Assembly (NCBI RefSeq): GCF_029910095.1
Contig: NZ_CP094526.1
Location: 3,038,001 to 3,102,000, forward strand
DNA from: Bradyrhizobium sp. ISRA464
GTDB taxonomy: Bacteria > Pseudomonadota > Alphaproteobacteria > Rhizobiales > Xanthobacteraceae
Reading direction: 5' to 3'
Length of the DNA stretch: 64,000 nt
A model generated the notes under the pieces. It was given only the letters and a program-made list of their open reading frames with translations, ran no database searches and had not been told where the DNA came from. Below, piece by piece: positions 26,271 to 33,448 of the stretch. Each line of letters starts with the position of its first letter. Position 1 is the first letter of the stretch. The translations under genes and the position numbers were made by a program.

Positions 26271-26340
26271 ATCTTTACATCGTAAAGATACTAGGAGTCA
26301 ACCGCAAGGTCGTCAAGTGAAATCTTTACAGTGTCAAAAT
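26271..26340. promoter_or_regulatory. Paired operator-like palindromes upstream of the membrane-protein gene
   Basis: Site 1, 26271-26289, is ATCTTTAC-ATC-GTAAAGAT, a perfect 8-3-8 palindrome. Site 2, 26322-26340, is ATCTTTAC-AGT-GTCAAAAT, the same left arm with two changes on the right. Centre-to-centre spacing is 51 bp. An almost identical pair occurs at 27885-27957. Confidence 0.85.
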
Positions 26341-26460
26341 CATAAAGGGGCGCAAATAGGCGAGGAGATCAGCGGCTTGACAGCAATAATCCTGACGGCG
26401 CGTCGCGCGCCGCCCGGAATGTCTGATGTCGCGACGGTCCAAAAGCGACGAACGAGGAGG

Positions 26461-27864
26461 CTATTCCGCCCCGACCCAGTTGCCGTGGAATCCGTCAGGC
26501 ACGCGATGGCCGAGATGCACCAGCGCCGTCGGGCCGGCTTCGACATCGGTCGCGTTGAAGACGGCGAGGTCGCTGCGGTTCTCGCGCGCGCGCCACACCA
26601 CGGCGAGCAGCCAGCCGTCGCCTTCGGCAGCATCAGGGCCGCGTTCGACGAAGATCGGCTCGGAGATGGTATCGCCGGCGGGCAGCAGGTAGTGACCGAG
26701 CCGCTTACCCTTGCCGTCGACATGCACGATGCCGGACAGCGCGCCGAACATCGGCAGATCCGGGTTGGCGCAGGCGTACCAGCCGTGATTGCTCGAAAGC
26801 CCGGCGCGGCGATCGTCGATGCGGGGGAATTCGCCGGTGAGATCGTCGAGATAGGTCTGCGTGAAGCGGTCAGTATCGCCGGCAAGATCGAAGGTCCAGC
26901 GGCAATAGCGTGCGCGGTTCTTCTTCGGGTCGGTCGGCGAGCCGTCGGGATGGTCGAACAGCGGCGCTTCCTCGAACTGCATCACGTCGGCGATGATGCG
27001 GTTGCCGTCTTCCCACGCATTCATGACGTGGAAGACGTAGCAGGTCTCGGCACGGTACCAGACGATGTCCTTCGAGGAGCCGCTGCGCTTCATCACGCCG
27101 ACATAGGCGCCTTTCTCCGGCTCCCAGGCATAGGGCGCCTGTCCGCGCATGGCGCGCTGCATGCTGCCGGTGATGGGCAGGATCGGAAACAGCACGTGGT
27201 TCTCGGTGACGATGAAGTCGTGCACCATGCTGGCATAGGGCGCTTCGAAACGCTCGATCCGCGTCACCACGCCGGACGAATTGACCGCTCCGTACGACAG
27301 CGCCGGCGTGAGCGGACCTGCGGCGTTGTAGCCGAAGAACACCAGTTCGCCGGTTAAGGGATCGATCTTGGGATGCGCGGTGAAGGGACCCGTGATCGCG
27401 CCCTTGTAGTCGCAATAGCCAAGGCGATTGAGCGTGCCGGGCTCGATCTCGGTCGGCAGATGGCCTTCCTCGAGCGCGAGCAGGCGGCCGGCGTGGAAGA
27501 TGATGTTGGTGTTGGCGACGCCGCCGTCGGTCGTCGTGGCGGCGGGCGTGTCCGCGAGCTTGCGGCCGAAGCCGCCGAACAACGCGCGGCCGGCGTCGTG
27601 CTCGGCCTGCCATTTCGGAGTGCGGACCCAGCGGTTGCGGTAGCTGGCGCGGCCATTCTCGAGATGGAAGGCGTGCAGCATGCCGTCGCCGACGAACCAA
27701 TGCGCGCCCGGCGCCTCGAACTGCGGGTTGGGACCGTTGCGATAGAACGTGCCGTTCAGCTCGCGCGGCAGTTCGCCCGTGATCTTCAGGAAGGGGGCGT
27801 CGGCTTCAAAGGGAATCGGTGCCAGATTGGTCCGCGCCGTGTTTGACGTCAGCTGTTCGAGCAT
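26461..27864 (-). CDS. Carotenoid cleavage oxygenase family protein
   Basis: 467-residue non-haem iron dioxygenase of the RPE65/carotenoid-cleavage/lignostilbene dioxygenase family. N-terminal signature GELPRELNGTFYRNGPNPQF and GDGMLHAFHLENGRASYRNR. The four iron-binding histidines can be placed at His164 (FTAHPKIDP), His215 (MVHDFIV), His279 (YVFHVMNAWEDGN) and His460 (GFHGNWV). The chain length matches bacterial members that split carotenoids, apocarotenals or stilbenes; the substrate is not visible. GGAGGAGG precedes the ATG. Its promoter shares the region 27885-27957 with the divergent TetR gene. Confidence 0.92.
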   Translation of the reverse strand: MLEQLTSNTARTNLAPIPFEADAPFLKITGELPRELNGTFYRNGPNPQFEAPGAHWFVGDGMLHAFHLENGRASYRNRWVRTPKWQAEHDAGRALFGGFGRKLADTPAATTTDGGVANTNIIFHAGRLLALEEGHLPTEIEPGTLNRLGYCDYKGAITGPFTAHPKIDPLTGELVFFGYNAAGPLTPALSYGAVNSSGVVTRIERFEAPYASMVHDFIVTENHVLFPILPITGSMQRAMRGQAPYAWEPEKGAYVGVMKRSGSSKDIVWYRAETCYVFHVMNAWEDGNRIIADVMQFEEAPLFDHPDGSPTDPKKNRARYCRWTFDLAGDTDRFTQTYLDDLTGEFPRIDDRRAGLSSNHGWYACANPDLPMFGALSGIVHVDGKGKRLGHYLLPAGDTISEPIFVERGPDAAEGDGWLLAVVWRARENRSDLAVFNATDVEAGPTALVHLGHRVPDGFHGNWVGAE

Positions 27865-27884
27865 CTTACGCCTCCTCCATTTTT

Positions 27885-27957
27885 ATCTTTACATTGTAAA
27901 GATATTGGTAGGTGCAGGGCACACGACCGTCAAGCAAAATCTTTACACTGTCAAAAT
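27885..27957. promoter_or_regulatory. Paired operator-like palindromes between the oxygenase and TetR genes
   Basis: Site 1, 27885-27903, is ATCTTTAC-ATT-GTAAAGAT, a perfect 8-3-8 palindrome. Site 2, 27939-27957, is ATCTTTAC-ACT-GTCAAAAT. Spacing between the two is 54 bp. The same pair, with the same two changes in the second site, precedes the 25677-26252 gene, so one regulator probably binds all four. Confidence 0.88.
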
Positions 27958-27976
27958 CGCGTCATATAAGGAGGTC

Positions 27977-28702
27977 ATGGCTAGATTGTCCAAGGAAAAC
28001 AAGGCGAGCCGACCGGCGCCGACGCGCGCGCGGCGGGCCGCCCGCGTTGCGGCCGATCGTCCCGCTCCGCGGCGGCGTGCCGGCGACACGCCCTACCATC
28101 ACGGCGACCTGCATGAGGCGCTGTTGAAGGCCGCCGAGCTGGTGCTCGAGCGCGATGGGCTTGCGGGCCTGACGCTCCGCGCGGTGGCGCGCGAGGCTGG
28201 CGTGTCGCACGCCGCGCCGACGCATCATTTCGGCGATCTCACCGGGCTCGTCAGCGAGCTCGCCGCGATCGGCTTCCGCCAGTTCAACGAGGCGATGATC
28301 GCGGCGGGCGCGACCGGCTCAACGCCGAACGAGAAGGGGCTGGCGCGCGCCAAGGCCTATATCGCCTACGCCCAGGCGCATCCCGGCATGTACGGGCTGA
28401 TGTTCCGGACCGAGCGGCTCGACATGAAGCGGCCGTCGCTGCATGAGGCGGCGAATGCCTCGTTCGCTGGGCTCGCCGGCTCGATCGGCGAAAGCCGTCA
28501 CGAGCAGATCCAGGAAAGGGCGTTGACGCTCGAGCAGGGCGCAGCGATCGTGCGCGCCTGGTCGCTGGTCCATGGCTTCACGATGCTGCTGCTCGACGGG
28601 CGGCTGACCGATGTGCTGAACCGGATGCCGCCAGGAAACACCGTCGAGATGCTGCTCGAGGCGATGCTGAAGGGGTCGATCAGCAAGCCACCGGGTTGTT
28701 AG
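27977..28702 (+). CDS. TetR/AcrR-family transcriptional regulator
   Basis: 241-residue repressor. A basic, disordered N-terminus (residues 1-36) precedes the TetR helix-turn-helix: YHHGDLHEALLKAAELVLER, then LTLRAVAREAGVSHAAPTHH with the recognition helix. The C-terminal ligand domain resembles TetR_C_13/WHG-type regulators (AHPGMYGLMFRTERLD). AAGGAGG lies three bases before the ATG at 27977, which fixes the start. It is divergent from the carotenoid oxygenase gene, with twin palindromes in the shared 112-bp promoter. Likely represses itself, the oxygenase and the membrane-protein gene. Confidence 0.9.
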   Translation: MARLSKENKASRPAPTRARRAARVAADRPAPRRRAGDTPYHHGDLHEALLKAAELVLERDGLAGLTLRAVAREAGVSHAAPTHHFGDLTGLVSELAAIGFRQFNEAMIAAGATGSTPNEKGLARAKAYIAYAQAHPGMYGLMFRTERLDMKRPSLHEAANASFAGLAGSIGESRHEQIQERALTLEQGAAIVRAWSLVHGFTMLLLDGRLTDVLNRMPPGNTVEMLLEAMLKGSISKPPGC

Positions 28703-28789
28703 CCAAAGCGCTTCCGAGCGAAAGCCTGTCCGGGACTTGATCCGGGACAAACGCTGGTCGCGCGAAGGAAGCACGCTAAGGCGAGGGGT

Positions 28790-29392
28790 CTAGCGCCTGG
28801 TCAGCGACGTGGTGCGGCCGCTTTGGCCGATCGTCTTCACCTTGTCCTCGCCGCATTTGAAATCGCGGGCGAAATCGTCGGCGGCCTGCCGCGCCAGCTC
28901 GTTGGCGGTGGGATTGGCCGCGACATCGACATAGGCGACATGGCACACGGCGCCCGGCGGCAGCTGCGTCACCGCGAGCATCGCTCGCGACTTGGGGCTC
29001 CCGCTCTTGTCCTGCTCGCTGTTGTCGGCGATCAGCCAGCGCTGGATGATGGCGAAGGGTTTGCCGTCGGCCGCGCGCCACTCGACGGTATCGCCGGTCG
29101 AACTGAACGGGCCGAACCAGGCCTGCGCGGCCGGTTCCCTGGCCGCCGCCTCACGGTTTCGGCCGACCGAGACCACTTCGCGCAGGTCGCCCTCGTTGAT
29201 CAGCACCACAAGGCCGGACTTCCCCGGACAGACCCGGGTCGTGCTGCCGTCTTCGTCGTTGGGCTTGCCGATCATGCGGCAGTCCTTCGGCGCGGTCGAC
29301 GTATAGAAGCTGCTGATCGTTTCGGCGCCAGCCTGGCCGGCATTCGTGCTGACGAGCGCCACAACAGCTGTTGCAAAAGTAAGGTATTTCAT
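28790..29392 (-). CDS. Exported hypothetical protein
   Basis: 200-residue secreted protein. The signal peptide (KYLTFATAVVALVSTNAGQA) is cleaved near residue 22. The mature part begins ETISSFYTSTAPKDCRMIGK and holds STTRVCPGKSGLVVLINEGD, a WRAADGKPFAIIQRWLIAD block, and VCHVAYVDVAANPTANELAR near the end. The four cysteines may form two disulphides. It looks like a periplasmic stress or lysozyme-inhibitor-like protein, but no family can be named. The ATG at 29392 gives the signal peptide; longer versions are Arg-rich and unlikely. Confidence 0.7.
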   Translation of the reverse strand: MKYLTFATAVVALVSTNAGQAGAETISSFYTSTAPKDCRMIGKPNDEDGSTTRVCPGKSGLVVLINEGDLREVVSVGRNREAAAREPAAQAWFGPFSSTGDTVEWRAADGKPFAIIQRWLIADNSEQDKSGSPKSRAMLAVTQLPPGAVCHVAYVDVAANPTANELARQAADDFARDFKCGEDKVKTIGQSGRTTSLTRR

Positions 29393-29556
29393 CGGGAAAG
29401 CCTGCGATCCGGACCTACTTTTGTGTCTGACATGTACAATCTGGGGAAGGTTCAAGAGACACGCGGGAAATACCTGACAGGAGCGCGGAATCGTCCTAGA
29501 AGGGCGGCTTCGCCATTTCTGTCGCTTGCGCCTTGCGTGCTGTAGCCTCGATCGCC

Positions 29557-30228
29557 ATGCCCACGATATCACCGAACAAGCCCTATCGCGTCGGCCGGTC
29601 CCGCACCGGACTTGGCCTCTTCGCCACCAAGCCGATCAAGAAAGGCACCAAGATCATCCGCTATTTCGGGCCGCTCCTCGACTCGAAAAAGAAGGATGAG
29701 GACGCGATCGAGAACAAATATCTGTTCGAGCTCACCAATCGCTGGACCATCGACGGCTCGATCCGCGAGAACATCGCCCGCTACATCAACCACGCCTGCA
29801 GGCCGAACGCGGAATCGGACGTCAAGCCCCGCAAGCGCAAGGTGTTCATCCGCGCCATCAAGAACATCGAGCCGGGCGAGGAGATCAACTACGACTACGG
29901 CACCGACTATTTCAAAGCCTATCTGAAGCCGATCGGCTGCAAGTGCGACGCCTGCGAGAAGAAGCGCAAGAAGAAGCGCGCGGAGGCGAGGGCGGAGCGG
30001 CTCCGCCTGAAGGAAAGGGCCGAACGGAAAGCGAAGCGCAAGGCCGAGAAGGTCGCCCAGGAGAAAGCCAAGGCCCGGGCGAAGGCGAACGGCGCCAAGG
30101 CCAACGGCAAGGCGCTGAACGGCAAACAGCTGAACGGCAAGCAGCTGAATGGTCACAGCCTGACCCGGGCGGCGGGCAAGAGAGCCGCTTCATCGAAGCG
30201 TGGCGCCGCGCGGGCGCTGCAAGCCTGA
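29557..30228 (+). CDS. SET-domain protein lysine methyltransferase-like protein with an H1-like basic tail
   Basis: 223-residue protein. Residues 8-130 form a SET domain: RVGRSRTGLGLFATKPIKKG at its start, RYINHACRPNAESD (the NHxCxPN S-adenosylmethionine motif), and GEEINYDYGTDYF with the catalytic tyrosine. CKCDAC at about 128-133 resembles a post-SET zinc site. Residues 134-223 are extremely rich in Lys, Ala and Arg with short repeats such as NGKQLNGKQLNG, resembling histone H1 C-terminal tails. Known SET enzymes methylate protein lysines; the bacterial substrate is unknown, and the tail may bind DNA or RNA. The ATG at 29557 begins just before the domain. Confidence 0.85.
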   Translation: MPTISPNKPYRVGRSRTGLGLFATKPIKKGTKIIRYFGPLLDSKKKDEDAIENKYLFELTNRWTIDGSIRENIARYINHACRPNAESDVKPRKRKVFIRAIKNIEPGEEINYDYGTDYFKAYLKPIGCKCDACEKKRKKKRAEARAERLRLKERAERKAKRKAEKVAQEKAKARAKANGAKANGKALNGKQLNGKQLNGHSLTRAAGKRAASSKRGAARALQA

Positions 30229-30252
30229 TAGCCAGAACCGGGCCTAGACATT

Positions 30253-30344
30253 TTCGGTTCTGATTGAATCAGAACCGAAGCTCTAGCTTCTTGTTTTGAC
30301 GCGTTTTCTTCACGCGAACCGGTGTCCCCTTCGCTCGAAAACGC
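30253..30344. repeat. Compound intergenic repeat after the SET-domain gene
   Basis: 30253-30279 is a perfect 13-bp palindrome around G30266 (core GGTTCTGATT / AATCAGAACC), the same core as at 21045. It is followed by GCGTTTTC (30301-30308) and GAAAACGC (30337-30344), a second inverted pair. Both halves are of the type dispersed in Bradyrhizobium. They could also terminate the SET gene and the convergent DUF6522-like gene. Confidence 0.7.
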
Positions 30345-30345
30345 T

Positions 30346-30633
30346 CTATCCGGGCCGGTGCGCCGAGCGCGGCATCGGGGAGTTGCCGAAATCCAGCGTC
30401 GAGCGCTGGATAATCGTGCCGTGCTCGTCGATGACGAGACGGAAACGCCTGTTCTCAGAGAAGAATGTCAGGCGATGTCGTCCCTGATCGGCCTCGATCC
30501 CGCGCTCCGACAGCGTCGTGATCCTGCCCTCGCGCATCCCAGCCTGCAGCAGCGGAACCGCGATGCCGAGCCCCTCGGCGACGATAGCGGCATCGACCTC
30601 GAACGCACCATCTGCGAATGCAATCGTCGTCAT
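30346..30633 (-). CDS. DUF6522-like small protein
   Basis: 95-residue soluble protein: MTTIAFADGAFEVDAAIVAE at the start, then GLGIAVPLLQAGMREGRITT and RLTFFSENRRFRLVIDEHGT. It fits the small family usually annotated DUF6522, which recurs beside Rrf2 regulators and truncated haemoglobins. No cofactor motif is seen. Its ATG overlaps the stop of the Rrf2 gene (ATGA), so the two are translationally coupled. Probably part of nitric-oxide or redox handling by association. Confidence 0.65.
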   Translation of the reverse strand: MTTIAFADGAFEVDAAIVAEGLGIAVPLLQAGMREGRITTLSERGIEADQGRHRLTFFSENRRFRLVIDEHGTIIQRSTLDFGNSPMPRSAHRPG

Positions 30634-31064
30634 GACGCCCTCGCAGGATGGCGGGAGGGGGCCGGCAGGTAGGCGCATTGCGCGAGCGTCGTTCTGTCGA
30701 GCTCGCGCAGGAAGGCCTCGCGCGCCGCGGCGAGCTTCGCCTTCAGCCGGCAGCGCGGCAGCAGCACGCAACCTCCACCATCGTCCCTGAAGCATTCGAC
30801 GAGCGCGCCGCTGCCCTCCAGCGCGCGGACCACTTGGCCAAGCGTGATGGCCTCCGCCGGCCGCGCCAACAAAAATCCACCGCCCGCACCGCGCTGGGTC
30901 GTGATGAAACCGGCCTCGGCCAGGTCGCGCACCACCTTCGCAAGGTGATTGCGGGAGATGCCGAATTCGGCCGCGATCTCGCTCGTCGCGAACGACCGGC
31001 CCGGCTCGCCGGCCAGCCGCATCAGCGCGCGAAGCGCAAAATCCGTGAACGATGTCAGGCGCAT
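30630..31064 (-). CDS. Rrf2-family regulator, NsrR-like iron-sulfur sensor
   Basis: 144-residue winged-helix regulator. The N-terminal MRLTSFTDFALRALMRLAGE and ISRNHLAKVVRDLAEAGFIT are characteristic of Rrf2/NsrR. Cys91, Cys99 and Cys105 (C-x7-C-x5-C) are in the position of the iron-sulfur cluster ligands of NsrR, which senses nitric oxide. It is divergent from a truncated haemoglobin gene, with a 29-bp palindrome between them, and co-translated with the DUF6522-like gene. An IscR role is unlikely given the absent isc genes. Confidence 0.85.
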   Translation of the reverse strand: MRLTSFTDFALRALMRLAGEPGRSFATSEIAAEFGISRNHLAKVVRDLAEAGFITTQRGAGGGFLLARPAEAITLGQVVRALEGSGALVECFRDDGGGCVLLPRCRLKAKLAAAREAFLRELDRTTLAQCAYLPAPSRHPARAS

Positions 31065-31108
31065 GGAAGCCCTTCGAAATCAGTACTTGGCGGATCAGCT
31101 ATACCAGT

Positions 31109-31137
31109 CTAAATGGGCATTTGAAATACCTATTTAG
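31109..31137. promoter_or_regulatory. Candidate Rrf2/NsrR operator
   Basis: A 29-bp imperfect palindrome centred on G31123. The arms CTAAATGGGCATTT and AAATACCTATTTAG pair at 12 of 14 positions. Size and ATTT-N-AAAT core resemble NsrR sites. It lies in the 83-bp gap between the divergent Rrf2 and haemoglobin genes. Confidence 0.75.
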
Positions 31138-31147
31138 GATGTAAGCC

Positions 31148-31609
31148 ATGACAGGACCAGAGCGCCGCGAGCAGATCACCGCCGAGATTGTCGCGCGGAC
31201 CGGGATCACCGAGGCTGTCATCGAGCAGCTGGTGCAGGCGTTCTACGCAAAGGTCCGCAAGGACCCGATGATCGGGCCGGTATTCGAGGCCAGGATCACC
31301 AACTGGGAGCCGCATCTGGCGCAGATGTGCGCCTTCTGGTCCTCGGTTGCGCTGATGACCGGGCGCTATCACGGCACGCCGATGGTCAAGCACATGCCGC
31401 TGCCGATCGATGCCGCGCATTTCGACCGCTGGCTCGAACTGTTCGAGGCAACGGCGTCCGAGCTGTGTCCCCCGGCGGCGGCCGCGCATTTCGTCGACCG
31501 CGCCCGGCGCATCGCCGCGAGCCTGGAAATGGGCGTCGCCAGCGGGCAGGGCGTCATGCTTGGCGTCGGCGAGCGTTACCGGCGAGGCGAAGCAGGAGCA
31601 CTGCAATGA
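31148..31609 (+). CDS. Group III truncated haemoglobin
   Basis: 153-residue haem protein of the trHb III class. The sequence shows VIEQLVQAFYAKVRKDPMIG, the helix B region, then FWSSVALMTGRYHGTPMVKH and MPLPIDAAHFDRWLELF, which carry the conserved histidines near the haem. These proteins bind oxygen or nitric oxide and are linked to NO tolerance. Regulation by the divergent Rrf2/NsrR-like gene fits that role. The stop overlaps the ATG of a mini membrane protein by ATGA. Confidence 0.9.
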   Translation: MTGPERREQITAEIVARTGITEAVIEQLVQAFYAKVRKDPMIGPVFEARITNWEPHLAQMCAFWSSVALMTGRYHGTPMVKHMPLPIDAAHFDRWLELFEATASELCPPAAAAHFVDRARRIAASLEMGVASGQGVMLGVGERYRRGEAGALQ

Positions 31610-31764
31610 GGGACAGAGCGAAAGCGGTTGCGCGTGCAATCGACAGCGCGGAGTCTCAACAAGACCAGGCCAATCCCTTTTCCGGCAGCAGCCTCGTGCC
31701 GATGCTGATCCTCGGTCTGGTGCTGACCTTTGCGGGCATGATCGTCGCGGTGGCGTTGAGCTGA
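31606..31764 (+). CDS. 52-residue single-pass membrane protein
   Basis: A short gene starting MRDRAKAVARAIDSAESQQD and ending with one hydrophobic helix (SLVPMLILGLVLTFAGMIVA). Its ATG overlaps the haemoglobin stop codon, which strongly suggests translation. Function unknown. By position it may tether or assist the haemoglobin at the membrane. No homology call is possible. Confidence 0.65.
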   Translation: MRDRAKAVARAIDSAESQQDQANPFSGSSLVPMLILGLVLTFAGMIVAVALS

Positions 31765-31769
31765 CAGGC

Positions 31770-31798
31770 GAGAGCGGCCGCCGCGATGGCCGCTTCTC
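31770..31798. terminator. Possible bidirectional terminator hairpin
   Basis: GAGAGCGGCC and GGCCGCTTCTC form a stem with one bulge and an 8-base loop in the 50-bp gap between convergent genes. No U-run is present, so this is tentative. Confidence 0.35.
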
Positions 31799-31814
31799 AC
31801 GTCTTGTATTCGGC

Positions 31815-32213
31815 TTATGCCGCGACGGCCCCGCCACTCCGGCGCAGGCCGACATATTGCAACTCGGCGAACACGCCAGTGGCGATCGCCTGGGCCACGA
31901 CCACGATCGTCCCGAGCAGGTTCGGCGACACCGCATCCGAGAACAGCAATGCGATGCTGGCGAGCGTCCAGGCGGCGTTGCCTATGATCACGAGCATCAC
32001 CAGCGCCTTCGGCACCAAGATCCGCGTGCCGAGCCAGCCGACCAGCGCGGTGTAGACGATCAGGAACAGGCCGGTCTCGCGCAAAAGCGCCTCCGGCAGG
32101 TTCAGGAATGGGGCCATTACACCGGCATCGAGCGTCATGGCGACCGCGGATACGCCGCTGAAGACGGCGTCCGCGAGCAGTGCGCGGCGCAGGAACTGGG
32201 ACGAATGGATCAT
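31815..32213 (-). CDS. Four-helix membrane protein
   Basis: 132-residue protein with about four membrane helices: FLRRALLADAVFSGVSAVAM, LLRETGLFLIVYTALVGWLG, LVMLVIIGNAAWTLASIALL, and LLGTIVVVAQAIATGVFAEL. Resembles small integral membrane proteins adjacent to XRE regulators; no function assigned. The ATG at 32213 is preceded by GAGGAGAC, giving a Shine-Dalgarno site. It follows the 72-residue gene by 29 bp on the same strand, likely one operon divergent from the XRE regulator. Confidence 0.7.
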   Translation of the reverse strand: MIHSSQFLRRALLADAVFSGVSAVAMTLDAGVMAPFLNLPEALLRETGLFLIVYTALVGWLGTRILVPKALVMLVIIGNAAWTLASIALLFSDAVSPNLLGTIVVVAQAIATGVFAELQYVGLRRSGGAVAA

Positions 32214-32242
32214 GGCAGTCTCCTCTCGTTGGGATCGGGTTG

Positions 32243-32461
32243 TCAGCTGAACCAGGACTGCAGCTGGCGCCACAGGCGGAGCGGGCAGAGCGCCTTGCCG
32301 ACCCTCATCTCCACCGCCTGCACCTGCGCGACCACGAACACGCCGGTGTCGTGCACGAGCGGCTGAGGCATGTTGAGGCTTCGCGCGACCAGCCAGGTGG
32401 CCAGATGGACCAGCCACGGGAGGAGGATGGCAGAGGCGCGAATGAGGGACAGCATCAGCAT
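32243..32461 (-). CDS. Small membrane-associated hypothetical protein
   Basis: 72-residue protein with one hydrophobic helix near the N-terminus (LIRASAILLPWLVHLATWLV) and a hydrophilic tail ending LRLWRQLQSWFS. The ATG at 32461 is preferred because AGGAG lies 7 bases upstream; the in-frame ATG at 32467 sits directly on the ribosome-binding sequence. Function unknown. It is first in a two-gene unit divergent from the XRE regulator. Confidence 0.55.
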   Translation of the reverse strand: MLMLSLIRASAILLPWLVHLATWLVARSLNMPQPLVHDTGVFVVAQVQAVEMRVGKALCPLRLWRQLQSWFS

Positions 32462-32562
32462 GGTCATCTCCTGTGGCTTGGGAAGATGATCCGCCGCGCG
32501 CGCCAATTCGATTACCTCACGCGTAATGGAACGAGCGAAATCCGCGTGGTAGGTTTTCCATC

Positions 32563-33387
32563 ATGAACGCACACGCATCCACGGCGCGGGCCGAGCCCGC
32601 AAGACCCATCCATATCGGCGAGCACCTGCGTGAGTGGCGGCAGCGCCGCCATCTCAGCCAGCTCGACCTTGCTGTCGACGCCGAGATCTCGGCGCGGCAT
32701 TTGAGCTTCGTCGAGACCGGGCGCTCGGCGCCGTCGCGCGACATGGTCCTCAAACTGGCGGAGCGGTTGGACGTGCCCCTACGCGAACGCAACGTGCTGC
32801 TGGTCGCCGCGGGTTTCGCGCCCGCATTCCCGCAACGCTCGCTGGACGATCCCGCGCTGAAATCGGCGCGCGAGGCGATCAACCTGGTCCTGAAGGCGCA
32901 TGAGCCCAACCCGGCGCTGGCCTACGACCGGCACTGGAATCTGGTCTCCGCCAATCGGATGGTGGCGCCGCTGCTGGAGGGCGTGCCGCAGCGCCTGCTC
33001 GGCCAGCCCTTCAACATCCTGCGGCTGGCGTTCCATCCCGAGGGGCTGGCGCCGCGCACCGTCAATTTGCCCGAATGGGCGGCGCACCTATTGGAGCGGT
33101 TGCACCGGCAGTGCGAGGCGACCGCCGATCCGGAACTGCTGAAACTCTACCAGGACCTGAAGTCCTATCCGATCCCGGCGCGCTCGGCGCCGATCGCCCC
33201 CGACAACAACGTCGCGATCCCGTTCAAGCTGCGCCACAATGGCGAGGTGCTGAGCTTCATCTCGACCACCATGGTGTTCGGCACGCCTGTTGACGTCACG
33301 TTGCAGGAACTGGCGCTGGAAACCTTCTTTCCGGCCGACGAGTTGACCGCGGAGCGGATGCGGCAGATGGCAGCCAGTATGAAATAG
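32563..33387 (+). CDS. XRE-family regulator with MmyB-like ligand-binding domain
   Basis: 274-residue regulator. The N-terminal helix-turn-helix reads IGEHLREWRQRRHLSQLDLA then ISARHLSFVETGRSAPSRDM. The C-terminal MmyB-like domain (PAS-type, binds fatty-acid-like ligands in studied relatives) shows PNPALAYDRHWNLVSANRMV and GEVLSFISTTMVFGTPVDVT. Length is normal. Divergent from two small membrane-protein genes across about 100 bp that contain ATTAC-N7-GTAAT (32515-32531), a weak operator candidate. Likely autoregulated and controlling that pair. Confidence 0.88.
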   Translation: MNAHASTARAEPARPIHIGEHLREWRQRRHLSQLDLAVDAEISARHLSFVETGRSAPSRDMVLKLAERLDVPLRERNVLLVAAGFAPAFPQRSLDDPALKSAREAINLVLKAHEPNPALAYDRHWNLVSANRMVAPLLEGVPQRLLGQPFNILRLAFHPEGLAPRTVNLPEWAAHLLERLHRQCEATADPELLKLYQDLKSYPIPARSAPIAPDNNVAIPFKLRHNGEVLSFISTTMVFGTPVDVTLQELALETFFPADELTAERMRQMAASMK

Positions 33388-33448
33388 CAGCTTGTCTCGC
33401 GGCGCTTTCGGCCTACCTTTGCGGTTCCACTTCCGCGAGGAGCCTGCC

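Noticed and set aside
26317..27357. Rightward open frame opposite the carotenoid oxygenase
   Set aside because: The oxygenase on the other strand has the four iron-binding histidines; the rightward frame has none of its own features and would start inside the operator region.
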